Shown one piece after another: positions 46,401 to 52,867 of a stretch of 64,000 nt of DNA (position 1 is its first letter; the number at the start of each line of letters is the position of its first letter). The DNA is taken from contig NC_092808.1 of the NCBI RefSeq assembly GCF_040954645.1, positions 18,047,383 to 18,111,382 of the forward strand. The letters run 5' to 3'. The notes beneath the pieces are model-generated. The model was not told the DNA's origin, did not search any database, and saw nothing but the letters and a program-made list of their open reading frames with translations. This stretch comes from Diabrotica undecimpunctata. Taxonomy: Eukaryota > Arthropoda > Insecta > Coleoptera > Chrysomelidae. The translations under genes and the position numbers were made by a program.

Positions 46401-47010
46401 AATCATAAGGGTAATGTTTTTAATAAATATTAATAAAAATGCCATATAAATTAATATAGGAACTTATAAAAACATGCAGAGTATAATTTGTTAATGGTAA
46501 TCGACTTAAACTGCAAATTCCATAGGTGAGCCAACTGATATGGGAAGGGTCTCGTACTGGCTCCTCTCCTGTTCATCCTTTTTATATCCGATCTGCTAGA
46601 CTCAAGGAGTCAAAAAAATTTTGCTGTGTAGATGACATAGCTGATCACCAGAGACATAAAACTCTGAAATACCAACCTAAGGAAATTGGGTAAACAATAA
46701 CTGGTACAGAACTATTAAAATTTATAAATTATTACCAATTATTTTATTTACTGTTAATGTTGTAGGTTTAGCCGTAGAACCAATTTCTGATTTAGTAAAC
46801 TTGGAAAGTTTAGAAGCTTCTAAAGTGGTCGAAGAAGATTTAAAAATATTAGAAAAGAAGCTAGTTCCGTTGGACCAGCCAAGCACTTCGGTAGAGACGC
46901 TTCCCGTCAAAGTGAAAAGAAAAGTCGACGAAGAGGTAATGGACGAACAGCCAAAAAAGAAGACGAGGCGGTTCGCTAAGATACGCAACAAACGCAGTGC
47001 AAAGGTTTAA
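19193..47010 (+). CDS. FBXO28: F-box only protein 28 (FBXO28), five coding exons
   Basis: Joining 19193-19459, 29773-30217, 40004-40339, 43011-43175 and 46766-47010 gives 1458 nt, or 485 codons plus TAA. All four donors are GTAAGT, and intron phases are 0, 1, 1, 1. FBXO28 is a substrate-recognition subunit of SCF (SKP1-CUL1-F-box) ubiquitin ligases, nuclear in mammals. The F-box is at about residues 63-105 ([16 protein letters not shown], then ICQLRLV). Next come the family-specific segments [28 protein letters not shown] and [10 protein letters not shown], then a glutamine/lysine-rich coiled coil at about 270-370. The tail has basic clusters (KVKRKV, PKKKTRR, KIRNKR) like a nuclear signal. 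Human FBXO28 is about 370 residues; the extra length lies mainly in the N-terminal and exon 4-5 regions. All introns except the shortest parts are filled with transposons, yet the reading frame and splice sites are intact, so the gene is very likely functional. Confidence 0.95.
19496..20183. other. Intron 1 start: Tc1-like terminus and acidic open stretch
   Basis: ACAGTGAGGGGCAAAATTAC at 19574 looks like a Tc1/mariner-type terminal inverted repeat, but I found no inverted partner. On the - strand, 20178-20063 is open and reads [20 protein letters not shown] with an acidic tail. It could be the C-terminus of a transposon protein that I cannot name. The rest is AT-rich. Confidence 0.3.
20184..21265 (+). 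mobile_element. Harbinger-type non-autonomous element (1082 bp)
   Basis: The ends share TTTCAGACGAGGATACTGTA in inverted orientation, with GCGAGATAC or CCGAGATAC continuing inward, about 36 bp in all. They are flanked by TAA at 20181-20183 and 21266-21268, a typical Harbinger target duplication. Inside, 20357-20606 (+) reads [47 protein letters not shown] and [15 protein letters not shown] with stops. This is the N-terminal region of PIF/Harbinger (HARBI1-like) transposases. The catalytic domain is deleted. Extra GTATCTCG-ATAC blocks lie near the right end. Confidence 0.88.
21509..22605 (+). pseudogene. Transposon gene with tandemly duplicated exons, probably DUF7869-type N-terminus
   Basis: An exon-like series is visible. 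21509-21568 reads [20 protein letters not shown] and ends at a GTAAGT donor. About 21682-21775 and 21841-21945 both end in GAG at a GTATA donor and carry related peptides ([13 protein letters not shown] and [19 protein letters not shown]). 22004-22282 opens after a TTTGTAG acceptor and is Glu/Asn/Lys-rich, ending in KKREKKKVP and a stop. A stub of the duplicated exon end (ACCAGACATTATTTTT then GTATA) lies at 21594-21617. Beyond 22282, out-of-frame [12 protein letters not shown] and [12 protein letters not shown] pieces resemble the N-terminal part of DUF7869 proteins. The gene is cut off by the piggyBac at 22606. Confidence 0.5.
22606..22609. other. TTAA target duplication, left
   Basis: TTAA directly precedes the CCCTTTAATTG terminus. 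Its twin is at 25238-25241. Confidence 0.9.
22610..25237 (-). mobile_element. piggyBac element with intact ends (2628 bp)
   Basis: The element begins CCCTTTAATTG and ends CAATTAAAGGG, a perfect 11-bp terminal inverted repeat. It is bounded by TTAA on both sides. Sixteen-base palindromes built on GTATC...GATAC lie inside both ends: 22743-22758 on the left, 24797-24812 and 25206-25221 on the right, with an imperfect one near 24851. The transposase gene runs on the - strand. The element lies in FBXO28 intron 1 in the opposite orientation to the host gene. Confidence 0.95.
22887..24736 (-). pseudogene. piggyBac transposase, one frameshift
   Basis: Cut-and-paste transposase, DDE_Tnp_1_7 family. 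24736-24344 encodes an acidic N-terminal region ([22 protein letters not shown]). 24326-22887 encodes a 479-residue catalytic part. The two are out of frame: the upstream frame ends at 24344, while the downstream frame is open back to about 24371. One small indel near 24370 would therefore explain the break; an unrecognised intron is less likely. In the 479-residue part the expected catalytic aspartates are present in SIDEMM (126), YFDNWFTS (215) and GGVDLAD (329, with 332). A cysteine-rich C-terminus ([17 protein letters not shown]) fits the DNA-binding domain of the family. All key residues survive, so decay is slight. Confidence 0.9.
25480..26198 (-). mobile_element. hAT transposase remnant, C-terminal piece
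   Basis: 25879-26199 (-) reads [39 protein letters not shown] and [14 protein letters not shown]. After shifts, [20 protein letters not shown] follows near 25870, then [20 protein letters not shown] near 25650 and [11 protein letters not shown] near 25560. The THVTCLAH segment and the C-terminal D-ERSFS-YK, ENL-KYL motif belong to a hAT lineage common in insects. The protein continues at 28696, on the other side of an inserted Tigger-like element. Confidence 0.8.
26201..28693 (-). mobile_element. Tigger-like element nested in the hAT element (2493 bp)
   Basis: The left end GGGCTAAATCAGGGTGATAT and the inverted right end GGGTAATTCAGGGTGATATG match closely. Both are bounded by TA (26199-26200 and 28694-28695). 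The transposase gene inside is on the - strand. The hAT frame to the left (MVNAGQNLK) resumes to the right (YPMQHHI), which confirms the insertion boundaries independently. Confidence 0.9.
26640..28111 (-). pseudogene. Tigger-like (psq HTH + DDE_1) transposase, decayed
   Basis: An ATG at 28109-28111 begins [20 protein letters not shown] and [19 protein letters not shown], a pipsqueak-type helix-turn-helix. [20 protein letters not shown] and [14 protein letters not shown] follow (second DNA-binding domain). Then come [20 protein letters not shown], where the usual N-DET-G acid is replaced by [14 protein letters not shown], where the usual LDGH is LNGQ; and [18 protein letters not shown]. It ends in [12 protein letters not shown] near 26500, a zinc-binding tail. 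At least three frame changes and two altered catalytic positions mark it as dead. Confidence 0.88.
28696..29100 (-). mobile_element. hAT transposase remnant, N-terminal piece
   Basis: 28882-28696 (-) reads [38 protein letters not shown] and [11 protein letters not shown], which runs straight into the piece at 26198 and below. Upstream, broken frames give [10 protein letters not shown] and [17 protein letters not shown] (28950-29080), as expected for this hAT lineage. VDETTD contains the first catalytic Asp region. Confidence 0.78.
29101..29772. other. End of FBXO28 intron 1, nothing recognised
   Basis: AT-rich with no transposon signature. The in-frame stretch 29689-29772 upstream of exon 2 is intron read-through. 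Confidence 0.4.
29773..30217 (+). CDS. FBXO28: FBXO28 exon 2 (residues 90-237)
   Basis: The acceptor TTTTTATTACAG ends at 29772 and the donor GTAAGT starts at 30218. It completes the F-box (VSRTINRVC continues exon 1 LRL, matching the family LRLV pattern). It encodes the conserved FBXO28 body: [31 protein letters not shown] and [12 protein letters not shown]. This is the exon that identifies the gene most securely. The intron after it is phase 1. Confidence 0.95.
30218..31282. other. Start of FBXO28 intron 2
   Basis: TACAGGGTGATTC occurs at 30239 and again at 30424. The second is answered by an inverted GGATCACCCTATA ending at 30486, a miniature of about 63 bp or solo mariner-type ends. CCCCCCTCGTAGGGGGG near 30990 is a small hairpin. 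The rest carries unclassified repeat-like sequence without frames. Confidence 0.35.
31283..33500 (+). mobile_element. LINE (endonuclease + reverse transcriptase), decayed
   Basis: The endonuclease part reads [20 protein letters not shown] (31290), [13 protein letters not shown] (31535) and [20 protein letters not shown] (31700), followed by [19 protein letters not shown], the catalytic SDH. A connecting region spans 32280-32600. The reverse transcriptase at 32897-33480 has [30 protein letters not shown] (motif A Asp) and [12 protein letters not shown] (motif C). It ends at [19 protein letters not shown]. The frame is broken several times and the C-terminal part is missing. Insect annotations often label this endonuclease craniofacial development protein 2-like. 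Clade (RTE or relative) not certain. Confidence 0.88.
32003..32262 (-). mobile_element. 5'-truncated LINE 3' end nested in the LINE ORF
   Basis: On the - strand: [39 protein letters not shown] and [19 protein letters not shown], then [10 protein letters not shown]. This is the very C-terminus of another LINE family, also seen at 35865-36310 and 49542-49755. It interrupts the endonuclease-RT linker of the surrounding LINE. AAG-rich sequence flanks both sides (31984-32001 and 32265-32280), consistent with a target duplication or an AAG-type tail. Confidence 0.8.
33605..34280 (-). mobile_element. LINE fragment, reverse transcriptase with internal deletion
   Basis: Reading down the - strand: [14 protein letters not shown] (about 34210), then [55 protein letters not shown] and [14 protein letters not shown] (motif A). 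Next, without the YADD region, come [20 protein letters not shown] and [16 protein letters not shown], the family's C-terminus. About 250 residues are deleted in the middle. The opposite orientation and different sequence show it is not the LINE at 31283-33500. Confidence 0.82.
34281..35849. other. Intron 2 stretch without recognised elements
   Basis: AT-rich. One direct repeat is visible: TTTTAGTAAATAAATTTTAA at about 35241 and again at about 35445, each followed by an A/G-rich tract. No coding signature on either strand. Confidence 0.4.
35850..36310 (+). mobile_element. LINE 3' end
   Basis: 35865-36158 reads [40 protein letters not shown] and [20 protein letters not shown]. After a frameshift, [20 protein letters not shown] and [20 protein letters not shown] end near 36290, followed by AAGAAGAAGAAG. 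It is the same C-terminal family as the nested piece at 32003-32262. 5'-truncated, with an AAG tail. Confidence 0.85.
36420..37396 (-). pseudogene. DUF7869-like remnant, with internal tandem duplication
   Basis: 37396-37211 (-) reads [20 protein letters not shown] and [16 protein letters not shown], a TAG, then [19 protein letters not shown] and [14 protein letters not shown] are DUF7869 signatures of a different subfamily from 16055-17047. A 373-bp segment containing the GHS-CDR part is present twice. After the second copy the - strand reads [15 protein letters not shown] and an acidic end (DGSDDEEI) near 36430, like the acidic tail of the other copy. Stops in both duplicate copies show it is dead. 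Confidence 0.65.
36515..37260. repeat. Exact tandem duplication, 2 x 373 bp
   Basis: 36515-36887 and 36888-37260 read as identical by eye (start AAGGTGTAAGAGTAAGG, end CACTTCGACTC). There is no spacer. Either a very recent duplication or an assembly artefact. Confidence 0.93.
37440..38388 (-). mobile_element. Tc1-like transposase remnant
   Basis: 38388-38194 (-) carries the N-terminal helix-turn-helix ([28 protein letters not shown]). Near 37830 is [20 protein letters not shown]. Near 37650 is [12 protein letters not shown] (the family SPDLNPIE-W with the terminal catalytic acid). Near 37560 is [20 protein letters not shown] with [11 protein letters not shown]. These are in the right order for Tc1 transposases, with many frame breaks. 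It abuts the DUF7869-like remnant at about 37400-37440. Confidence 0.75.
38581..39480 (-). mobile_element. piggyBac-like transposase remnant, N-terminal half
   Basis: Near 39480 the - strand gives the acidic start ([13 protein letters not shown]). 39354-39007 continues to [20 protein letters not shown] and [17 protein letters not shown], and 38781-38581 gives [17 protein letters not shown] and [13 protein letters not shown]. These correspond to the piggyBac N-terminal region through the first catalytic Asp (CIDE). It stops there, so the second and third Asp regions are missing. Confidence 0.7.
40004..40339 (+). CDS. FBXO28: FBXO28 exon 3 (coiled coil, residues 238-349)
   Basis: The acceptor ATTTCAG ends at 40003 and the donor GTAAGT starts at 40340. 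The first third is acidic and Ser-rich ([14 protein letters not shown]). It is followed by basic [16 protein letters not shown] and a coiled coil built on repeated QQKQ units (three tandem versions of Q-KQ-L/I-DQ). This matches the Gln-rich coiled coil of vertebrate FBXO28. A piggyBac-like element begins about 50 nt beyond the donor. Confidence 0.93.
40396..42690 (-). mobile_element. piggyBac-like element with intact ends (2295 bp)
   Basis: The left end CACTTTCGCTGC and the inverted right end CACTTTCACTGC differ at one of 12 positions. TTAA flanks both (40392-40395 and 42691-42694). The palindrome CACGCATGCGTG occurs at 40539-40550 and 40593-40604 on the left and 42661-42672 on the right. The element fills most of FBXO28 intron 3 and starts about 50 nt after the exon 3 donor, in antisense orientation. 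Confidence 0.93.
40739..42319 (-). pseudogene. piggyBac-like transposase, decayed
   Basis: The ATG at 42319 begins [15 protein letters not shown] frameshifted acidic stretch follows ([24 protein letters not shown]). 42175-41918 includes [20 protein letters not shown]. 41639-41448 includes [20 protein letters not shown] and [14 protein letters not shown]. 41269-40739 is a clean 176-residue C-terminus with [20 protein letters not shown], which carries the third catalytic Asp (GGVDRQD). The region around the second Asp (41290-41450) is frameshifted. The C-terminal zinc cluster is weak or absent. Similar in layout to PGBD4-type proteins. Confidence 0.85.
42695..43010. other. Rest of FBXO28 intron 3
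   Basis: 316 bases of AT-rich intron up to the exon 4 acceptor, with nothing recognised. Confidence 0.5.
43011..43175 (+). CDS. FBXO28: FBXO28 exon 4 (residues 350-404)
   Basis: The acceptor ATTGTTATAG ends at 43010 and the donor GTAAGT starts at 43176. The codon split with exon 3 gives Ser, then [17 protein letters not shown], which ends the coiled coil. A short CNTCG segment and a [11 protein letters not shown] helix follow. The phase-1 junctions on both sides fit the frame of neighbouring exons exactly. Confidence 0.9.
43176..43842 (+). other. Intron 4 start with a short reverse transcriptase scrap
   Basis: Most is featureless. At 43795-43830 the + strand reads [13 protein letters not shown], close to the reverse transcriptase motif A (DL-AAYDTVWH) of Jockey/CR1-type LINEs, ending in a stop. 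It is too short to classify. Confidence 0.35.
43843..44221. mobile_element. GC-rich MITE-like element with internal duplication
   Basis: The left CTAAGTGTGCGCTTATAACG and the inverse of the right CTTAGGGTGCGTTCATTACG look like diverged terminal inverted repeats. Inside, two related units (43858-43970 and 44060-44175) each start ACGAGGCGCCGA and continue through AAAATAAATGCATT to GCGAGCGTTCAC or GCTAGCGTTCAC. It is markedly GC-richer than its flanks. No frames. Superfamily unknown. Confidence 0.5.
44253..45009. mobile_element. Pogo/Tigger-type MITE, copy 2 (757 bp)
   Basis: Same termini as 4359-5073, here flanked by TA at 44251-44252 and 45010-45011. The CTCGTTATAAGCGGATCTCG near the left end is better preserved than in copy 1, and a segment near 44670-44760 is absent from copy 1. 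It sits in FBXO28 intron 4. Confidence 0.88.
45355..46215 (-). mobile_element. Tc1-like transposase remnant
   Basis: 46215-46023 (-) starts [13 protein letters not shown] and contains a helix-turn-helix ([20 protein letters not shown] then RNIVRRYK). Near 45520-45380, broken frames give [30 protein letters not shown] and [17 protein letters not shown], the C-terminus of Tc1 transposases. The middle is strongly frameshifted. It differs from the Tc1 remnant at 37440-38388. Confidence 0.72.
46216..46765 (+). other. End of FBXO28 intron 4 with a reverse transcriptase scrap
   Basis: At 46535-46690 the + strand reads [20 protein letters not shown] and, after shifts, a DDIAD segment. This matches the region between reverse transcriptase motifs B and C (QGSVLAPLLF...YADDIA) of Jockey/CR1-like LINEs. 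It is decayed and lies directly before the exon 5 acceptor. Confidence 0.5.
46766..47010 (+). CDS. FBXO28: FBXO28 exon 5 and stop (residues 405-485)
   Basis: The acceptor TTGTAG ends at 46765. The exon encodes an acidic helix region ([19 protein letters not shown]) and then a Lys/Arg-rich C-terminus ([24 protein letters not shown]), ending at TAA 47008-47010. The vertebrate protein also ends in a basic KR-rich tail. The 3' UTR follows. The first AATAAA I see is at 47607, too uncertain to call. Confidence 0.92.
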
Positions 47011-49004
47011 ATAGGTTAATTTTCACATTTATTTTCGTTAGAGGGCATACATTTACAAAATATGCTTCATTATCGTAGTTGATGTGTAGCAGACCAGTTG
47101 TGAAACAAAAAATATAGATTAGAGAGTTTTAGAAGTTAGGGTAAGTGAACAATTGTTGCTTAAAGAATGAAGGCGACGGGATGTAGAGAATTAAATCAAA
47201 ATTTTTCTATATACGCACACTGTATGAATCAAAAGTTTGTAGAGGTTTGTAGTTTGAGATTTAGTTCATTAGCGATGAGTTTATCATAAGATAATCTATT
47301 TTCTAAAAACTTATTTTATAATTTTTTTTTGCATTAAAATTTGTTAAAGTACTAATATAATTTGCTCTAAGCGACAAAACCCAATATTTTTCCGATTTTG
47401 GTGTCATTGTCAACTGTCCTTTATCATCGTTCACCAAATCTGTCATGTATCAAGATTTTGGGTGTAACAAACATCGGCATCATATTTATTTGGAAAAAGA
47501 CCTTTTAGATCGTTCCGGATTGAGAGGTGCACCATTTAAATAATTTTAAAAATGTTTGAAAACATTTCAATTAACAATATGATCGATCAGAACTTTCATT
47601 GATTGGAATAAATGAGCCACAATATAGTAGCATGTTATGCATTTACATATTTTTATACATCACAATAATTTGTGATTGGATGGAGATACTTCTCCTATTC
47701 ATTGGCAGACACCAAAAGCATATAGTACTGACAGTATGTCACATCACATCATGTGTCATATATTACACTGAACAGCAATTTTTGCTTTCAATGTCAGCTG
47801 TCATATGTCATCGGTCAAGATTATGAGTGTAACATTCATTGCCACAATATTTCTTTGTAAAGGGAATTTTTAGATGGTTTTGAGTTGAGATGTGACAAAT
47901 TTAAAATAATGATGAGCATGTCGTTTGTGATTATCAATATGAATTGTTTATAAGCTAAAAACTTAAATTGTTTGAAAGAAACGAGCCAAAATATATACTT
48001 CTGCGTATTATTTTACATGCATCGCGATAATGACTGACTGGAAGGAAATACTTCGTCCTAAAGCTTCCATTGTAGATATTATGGAGTATAGAAAACAACC
48101 ACTTAATCGAAAAACCCTACAAACATTTATCAACGACCCTAACGACTTACTTCTTTAAGCTCTTATTGTTATGTGATGTAGGGATTTTGACTAAAAACAT
48201 CGGGAGACTGGTTCCTTGTGAAAATTTTGCCCCCTCCCATCCTTCCTCTCATTTTTCTAGTTGTAGCTTAATCCTCACGCACTGCAACTTTTTCGAAAGC
48301 CGCCACCTTTCAAAAGTAACGAATGATATTCTTTTTGAAAATTTGGGGAAGTCCATTATTACATATGCGGTTGGGCAACGAGCGGTTTTTAATATATATC
48401 AAAGTACAATGAGTCGAATTTTTCTTATATTCTGCATTTAAAGAGTGTTAATAATCCTTTAAATGATTTACATTCATTAACTTCGTTTTAAAACCTTGTT
48501 TGCGTTTATTATAATAATTTTTTGTGAAATTTGTCAGATAAATTTGACGAGATAACAAATTTTTAAAAGGAAAATCAATGATTTGTTAAATAAAGCTTGT
48601 AGCAGTAGAAAACATCAATCCCCTGGCCTTTACGTCGAAAAAATTGTACAACACTATGAGAGGTTTCGCCCTATATTGGAACTCATTAGATAGTGGTAGG
48701 TCGAAGATAAACTCGGAGACAGGAAGACAGGGCTTTTAATCTACCACAATCTGATGATGAACTTCAATATAGAGTGAAACATCAGAAAATGTGTCAAGAG
48801 TCCAATGTTTTTCCAGCTAGGACCGAACGCTGCTCTTTATAAGCAAATTACACAACATATGTGCTTCTGGAAAAGGTATTGTTGGTTGTAACATCAAATT
48901 AACGCAAGTTTATGGTTTGCATCTTTTTATTTTCGACTAAATTTTCTCCTCAGCTTAAAATTTTTGTATAAGTTTAACAAAAAAATAGTTTACATACATC
49001 ATCA
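47011..49004. other. FBXO28 3' flank and intergenic DNA
   Basis: This holds the unannotated 3' UTR of FBXO28, then a diverged tandem duplication (47400-48080), then AT-rich DNA. 48166-48441 has an open frame without family signature. 48600-48830 is slightly more codon-like but broken; I cannot name it. Confidence 0.4.
47400..48080. repeat. Diverged tandem duplication, about 360-bp period
   Basis: 47400-47720 and 47770-48080 share in order: TCATGTATCAAGATTTTGGG against TCATCGGTCAAGATTATGAG; GTGTAACA; TTTTTAGAT or CTTTTAGAT; TTGAGAGGTG against TTGAGATGTG; TCAATATGA; GAGCCACAATATA against GAGCCAAAATATA; and a TGGATGGAGATACTTC against TGGAAGGAAATACTTC segment. The similarity is clear but old. 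Confidence 0.65.
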
Positions 49005-50065
49005 TCATAATTGGCTCGATAATCCGTTGAATATATTGACCTATTCACAAAGAAGTCGCCACTCCTGTCGATTCCTGGCAACTTCCCTCTATATTCTAAC
49101 AATTAAAATCTGTAGGTCTTCGTCCACATCATCAATCAATCTCCTTGGTCGTCCTCTGCTTCTTGTGCCCTCTGGTTTTGAAAATGTTAATCTCTTCATG
49201 TATTCGTGATCTGACATCCTAGCAATGTGTCCAACCTATCTAAGTATCTGCACTTTAACGAATTTCACAATATCTGGTTCGGTGTATAATTGATATAGTA
49301 CAAAGTTGTATATTCGACGCCATAGCACATTTTCATTTACGGCACCAAAAATTTTTCCAAATACCAAGAAGTCTTTCATAATTTTGAGATAAGGTCCACG
49401 TTTCAGCCCCATATATCACAACCGGTCTTATTAAGGTCTTGTATATATTGAGCTTTACTGCACGTTTTATATTTTTATTTTTTAAATGTTTCTGGAGACC
49501 GTGAACAGTTCTGTTTGCTATTGCTATGCGTCTTTTTATGCGAAATGAATCCAGATATGCTCTCCTTCAAGCCATCCTGCAAGAAAAAATATTTAGAAAA
49601 CGAGGTCAAGGAAGAAGAAGAACATCTTGAAAAAAGAACCTCAGAATCTGGTTCAATACAACATCTGTGCAGCTTTTCCGCGCTGCTGCAGATAAGATAA
49701 AGATTGCCATGATGATCGCCAACATTCGTAACGGATAGGCACATCAAGAAGAAGAGCGTTTACTAGCGATCCAAGATATGTGAATTCTTTGACTTGCTCA
49801 AAGGTATGGTTGTTAATTTGAATTTCTCTGTTGGATATTTCGGGGGTTTTTAGAAACCAAAATATACCTTGTCGTGTCCGCAAGCCGTGTAAAACACTGC
49901 ACCATGTCTCTCATACTTCTGCCCACTATAACTATATCGTTAGCGAATGCGAGAATTTGGCTCGATCTATTAAAAATAGTTCCATTCATTTTAATATAAT
50001 AATTGTCTGATTACCTTTTCCAAGGCGAGGAAGACACGCCAGCGCGTTATCCTGACTTAGACCAT
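49005..50065 (-). mobile_element. LINE C-terminal region, antisense, split by another LINE
   Basis: On the - strand from 50062: [34 protein letters not shown] pieces, then NREIQINNHTFEQVKEFTYL and GSLVNA (to about 49760). After an inserted piece, IKRRIAIANRTVHGLQKHLK and IRPVVIYGAETWTLSQNYER follow, then VQILRWVGHIARMSDHEYM, GRPRRLIDDVDEDLQ and RNRQEWRLLCE near 49010. It is related to the LINE at 31283-33500 and supplies the C-terminal part missing there. Frameshifted, dead. Confidence 0.82.
49542..49755 (+). mobile_element. LINE 3' end nested in the antisense LINE
   Basis: The + strand reads SRYALLQAILQEKIFRKRGQ, GRRRTS, NLRIWFNTTSVQLFRAAADK and IKIAMMIANIRNG, then AAGAAGAAGAG. It is the same family of short 3' ends as 32003-32262 and 35850-36310. 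It interrupts the surrounding LINE between GSLVNA and IKRRIAIAN. Confidence 0.8.
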
Positions 50066-50068
50066 TAA

Positions 50069-50745
50069 GGTCGATTTATAAATATCCGAGCCGTGTCAGT
50101 GCCGAGTCCGGGTATTTTTAATGTTATATTTACCTACAACAGCATTGTGGCAGTGTGCCTACCGGGCCGAATAGAGAGGAAAACGTTATTACATATTTCT
50201 GTGTAAAGCAGAGTTCAAAATATGGCGGCTTGGATAAAAGATCTCACCGTGTTGGCATTATTACTTGATGAAGAGGAAAAGCAAGAGCAGAAAAGGTGGA
50301 AAAAAAGAAGACGGAATGTGCATCATATGTGGGAAAAAAGAGAAAATAAAGGAGAATTTTAAATATACAGAGAATTATTGGACGATGAAACAAAATTTCA
50401 CGAATATTTTAGAATGGCGCAGTACTCTTTTTTTCTTTTTATTTAATACATGTAAAAGCCATAATATACTAACCGCACAACATCACCTGCTTGTCTGTTT
50501 ACCAGCACTTGCGTTCAAAAAACAATAAAATAGTGTTTATACAAGTCCGTGTGGTCTGTGTCATTTCCGTGCATCGCCAGTGCCGAAAACAAAAATATCG
50601 TTTGGGATTAATTTCAGGCCGAGCACGGACGGGCCCCCTCCGGAAAACGCCAATGTATAAATATACTCATAAAAGCACGTTATTGTTTTTTTTTTGGCGG
50701 GCACTGTCAACGATCGGACACGGCACGAATATGTATAAATCGACC
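50069..50745 (+). mobile_element. Harbinger-type MITE (677 bp)
   Basis: The ends are GGTCGATTTATA and its inverse TATAAATCGACC, continuing imperfectly through GCCGTGTC (about 30 bp). TAA flanks both (50066-50068 and 50746-50748). Inside on the + strand, 50222-50420 reads MAAWIKDLTVLALLLDEEEK, RELLDDETKFHEYFRMAQYS and stops. This is the N-terminus of Harbinger transposases (DD-KF--YFRM). The catalytic part is missing. It is inserted in the antisense LINE: flanking sequence on both sides reads as LINE. Confidence 0.88.
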
Positions 50746-50748
50746 TAA

Positions 50749-50840
50749 ACAGAGTAATGCCTCTATAGTTCTGGCACCAATTCATTTTGCCATATTTTGC
50801 ATACCTTAAGACAATTTTACTCACATCTCAGAGTCTTGAT
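50749..50840 (-). mobile_element. LINE reverse transcriptase scrap beyond the Harbinger MITE
   Basis: The - strand reads KYGKMNWCQNYRGITLF, the N-terminal RT segment (C-NYRGITLL) that belongs to the LINE at 49005-50065. Removing the MITE joins ITLF directly to NGLSQDNALACL, so roughly 150-200 residues of the RT core had already been lost. Confidence 0.65.
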
Positions 50841-52867
50841 TACTACAATAATCAACTTGACCACAAAAGTGTCTTGGTGACAGTTTGTCCTATTCTGACG
50901 ATATTCTGTTTTATTTTTCACAGAAACGCTTGATCCAATCACTTGTCATTAAATCAATTCATATATAGACTGGCAACACTGTATATTTTGTAATTATGAG
51001 GTAATGGTCCGTTAACAGTGAACGAAGTGTAGTACAGTGTTTATTAAAGTGATTTTTGAAGGCGTTTATGAAATTCGTGAAAGACGTTTATTCCACTGTC
51101 GGTGGAATATTTTCGTTTCTCTGTTTGCAAAAGAATTTTAAAACGATTCGTATTTTAGGGAGTTTTAGGTTCAACGTTCCTAGAAAAAATATTGCAAGTC
51201 TTGTGCTTTTTCTCTCTGAGATGCAATAACTCTAATAATAAAGTAGTAGAACTAAAGTAAAAACTAAAAATACAATTCAATTCTATTGCGTTTCCAGCAA
51301 TTCTACTTCACATTTCGTTTCTCTATTTAGCCCTACATTTTTGGACGTAAGTTTGTCTATTCTGCTAATCTCTATCAAGAGCTCTTCCGTTCCTCTTGTT
51401 CCTCTATATTTCTAAGATTATCACTCAATGTTATCTGAGATATTTTTTTTTTCGTTACTTTATTTCCACTGTTTTTACCTTACCTACTTACTCTTTTACA
51501 TAATATCTCACTTGAATTACCTGTCTAAATCATATGTTTCCTTTTCGATCTTTGTTTTCTGTTTGCTTTAAACGGTTGCCTTTCCATGTTTTTGATGATA
51601 AGATTTTAGCCTTGAAACTCGAGTCACCGAACTCCTTCGATCGGCTTAAAGATCGGAAGCTCAGCATTCATTCAGTGTCGTATCTCGCGTTGTGCCATTC
51701 ACGCACTTTACGAAACAGTTAAGGAAGTGATAACTCTACAACAAATATACATTCACGATTGAGATGACTACAGTACTATATTAAAAAGTTTAACTACAAT
51801 TATAATCACGCGGCTTCGAACGTTCTGTAAGATTTTCTAATCTAAAAACATCATCTGATTCCACATTGTACTAAATTGCTCTCTAGAATCGTAGTTACTT
51901 AAGTACTGCGTTTGATTCGATGCAGAGTACTTTGATATATAACCAGTGTTTGATATTCGTCGACTGCATGCAATTTTCAATTAAAATCCCCAAATTTAAG
52001 ATTCGGAATATCGTCACATTTGACGTAGAAAGTACAATAATAAATAATCAGCTTTAAGAAAATATTGCAATCACTGTCTATTGTATATTGTCAATATCCA
52101 CTGTATATTTTATAAAACACTAATATTTCGAATAAAAACAACGTTGCGGAAATTTAAGTGGTGTAAAATAACAGCGGATATGTCTCAAGTGTCCATATTT
52201 TTGTAGCCAACACAAGATGATGTGTCTAGACACAAAATATGTTATCTCATTCAAGTTTTAATGAATTTTGTTGTACATGAGTTGACGGACAATATTTTCA
52301 GGAAAAAGGGGAATTTAAAAAGGATAAAAAATAGTAGGCGTAACCAAATTTGTTTCCTTATGATTGGCATAAGGTAATTGAGGTACCTACTAATGATAAT
52401 TTTGGATACAGTGCAAATATCCCTTGTACAAAGTGAATCAACGATACAATAAAGAAACTTAATGTATACAGATCAAATTTCCGGAATTTTACTTCCAATT
52501 ACATATATTATGGCTAGTAAATTAGCATTAAAAACATGTATCATACATCCATGTAATTATATTCCACTACATTTTATTTAACCTTGCTATCTTATTAATT
52601 CTACGATCTTAATACTCAGCGTTGCTTCGTATTAAGTTATTATAATTTCATTGGAATTTTTCTATTACACAAGACAGCATTCGCTTTCTTCCATGTACCA
52701 TCTTATTTGTATTGGTAACTCCAGTTTCAAGTGAATGTTGTTAAAAAGAAAGATTATTGTCTACAAGGGAATGATTAAGTCTATAATGATGTACACAGAT
52801 CAAACAGTACATAAAATATATTCACACGTAAGAAAAACATCAATAAACAATTCTTACTCTTATACAG
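50841..52867. other. Intergenic DNA, possible 5' exons of a + strand gene
   Basis: 51068-51229 (+) is open from an ATG (MKFVKDVYSTVGGIFSFLCL, 53 codons), and 51534-51722 (+) is another small frame. Neither has a family signature. The 50960-51100 segment is less AT-rich than its surroundings, as a promoter or first exon might be. I make no firm gene call. Confidence 0.3.

Noticed and set aside
52735..52867. Upstream part of the 102-codon frame (starting MLLKRKIIVY) as coding sequence
   Set aside because: AT-rich and contains the pyrimidine tract of a good acceptor at its end; more likely intron, with coding starting at 52868 if at all.
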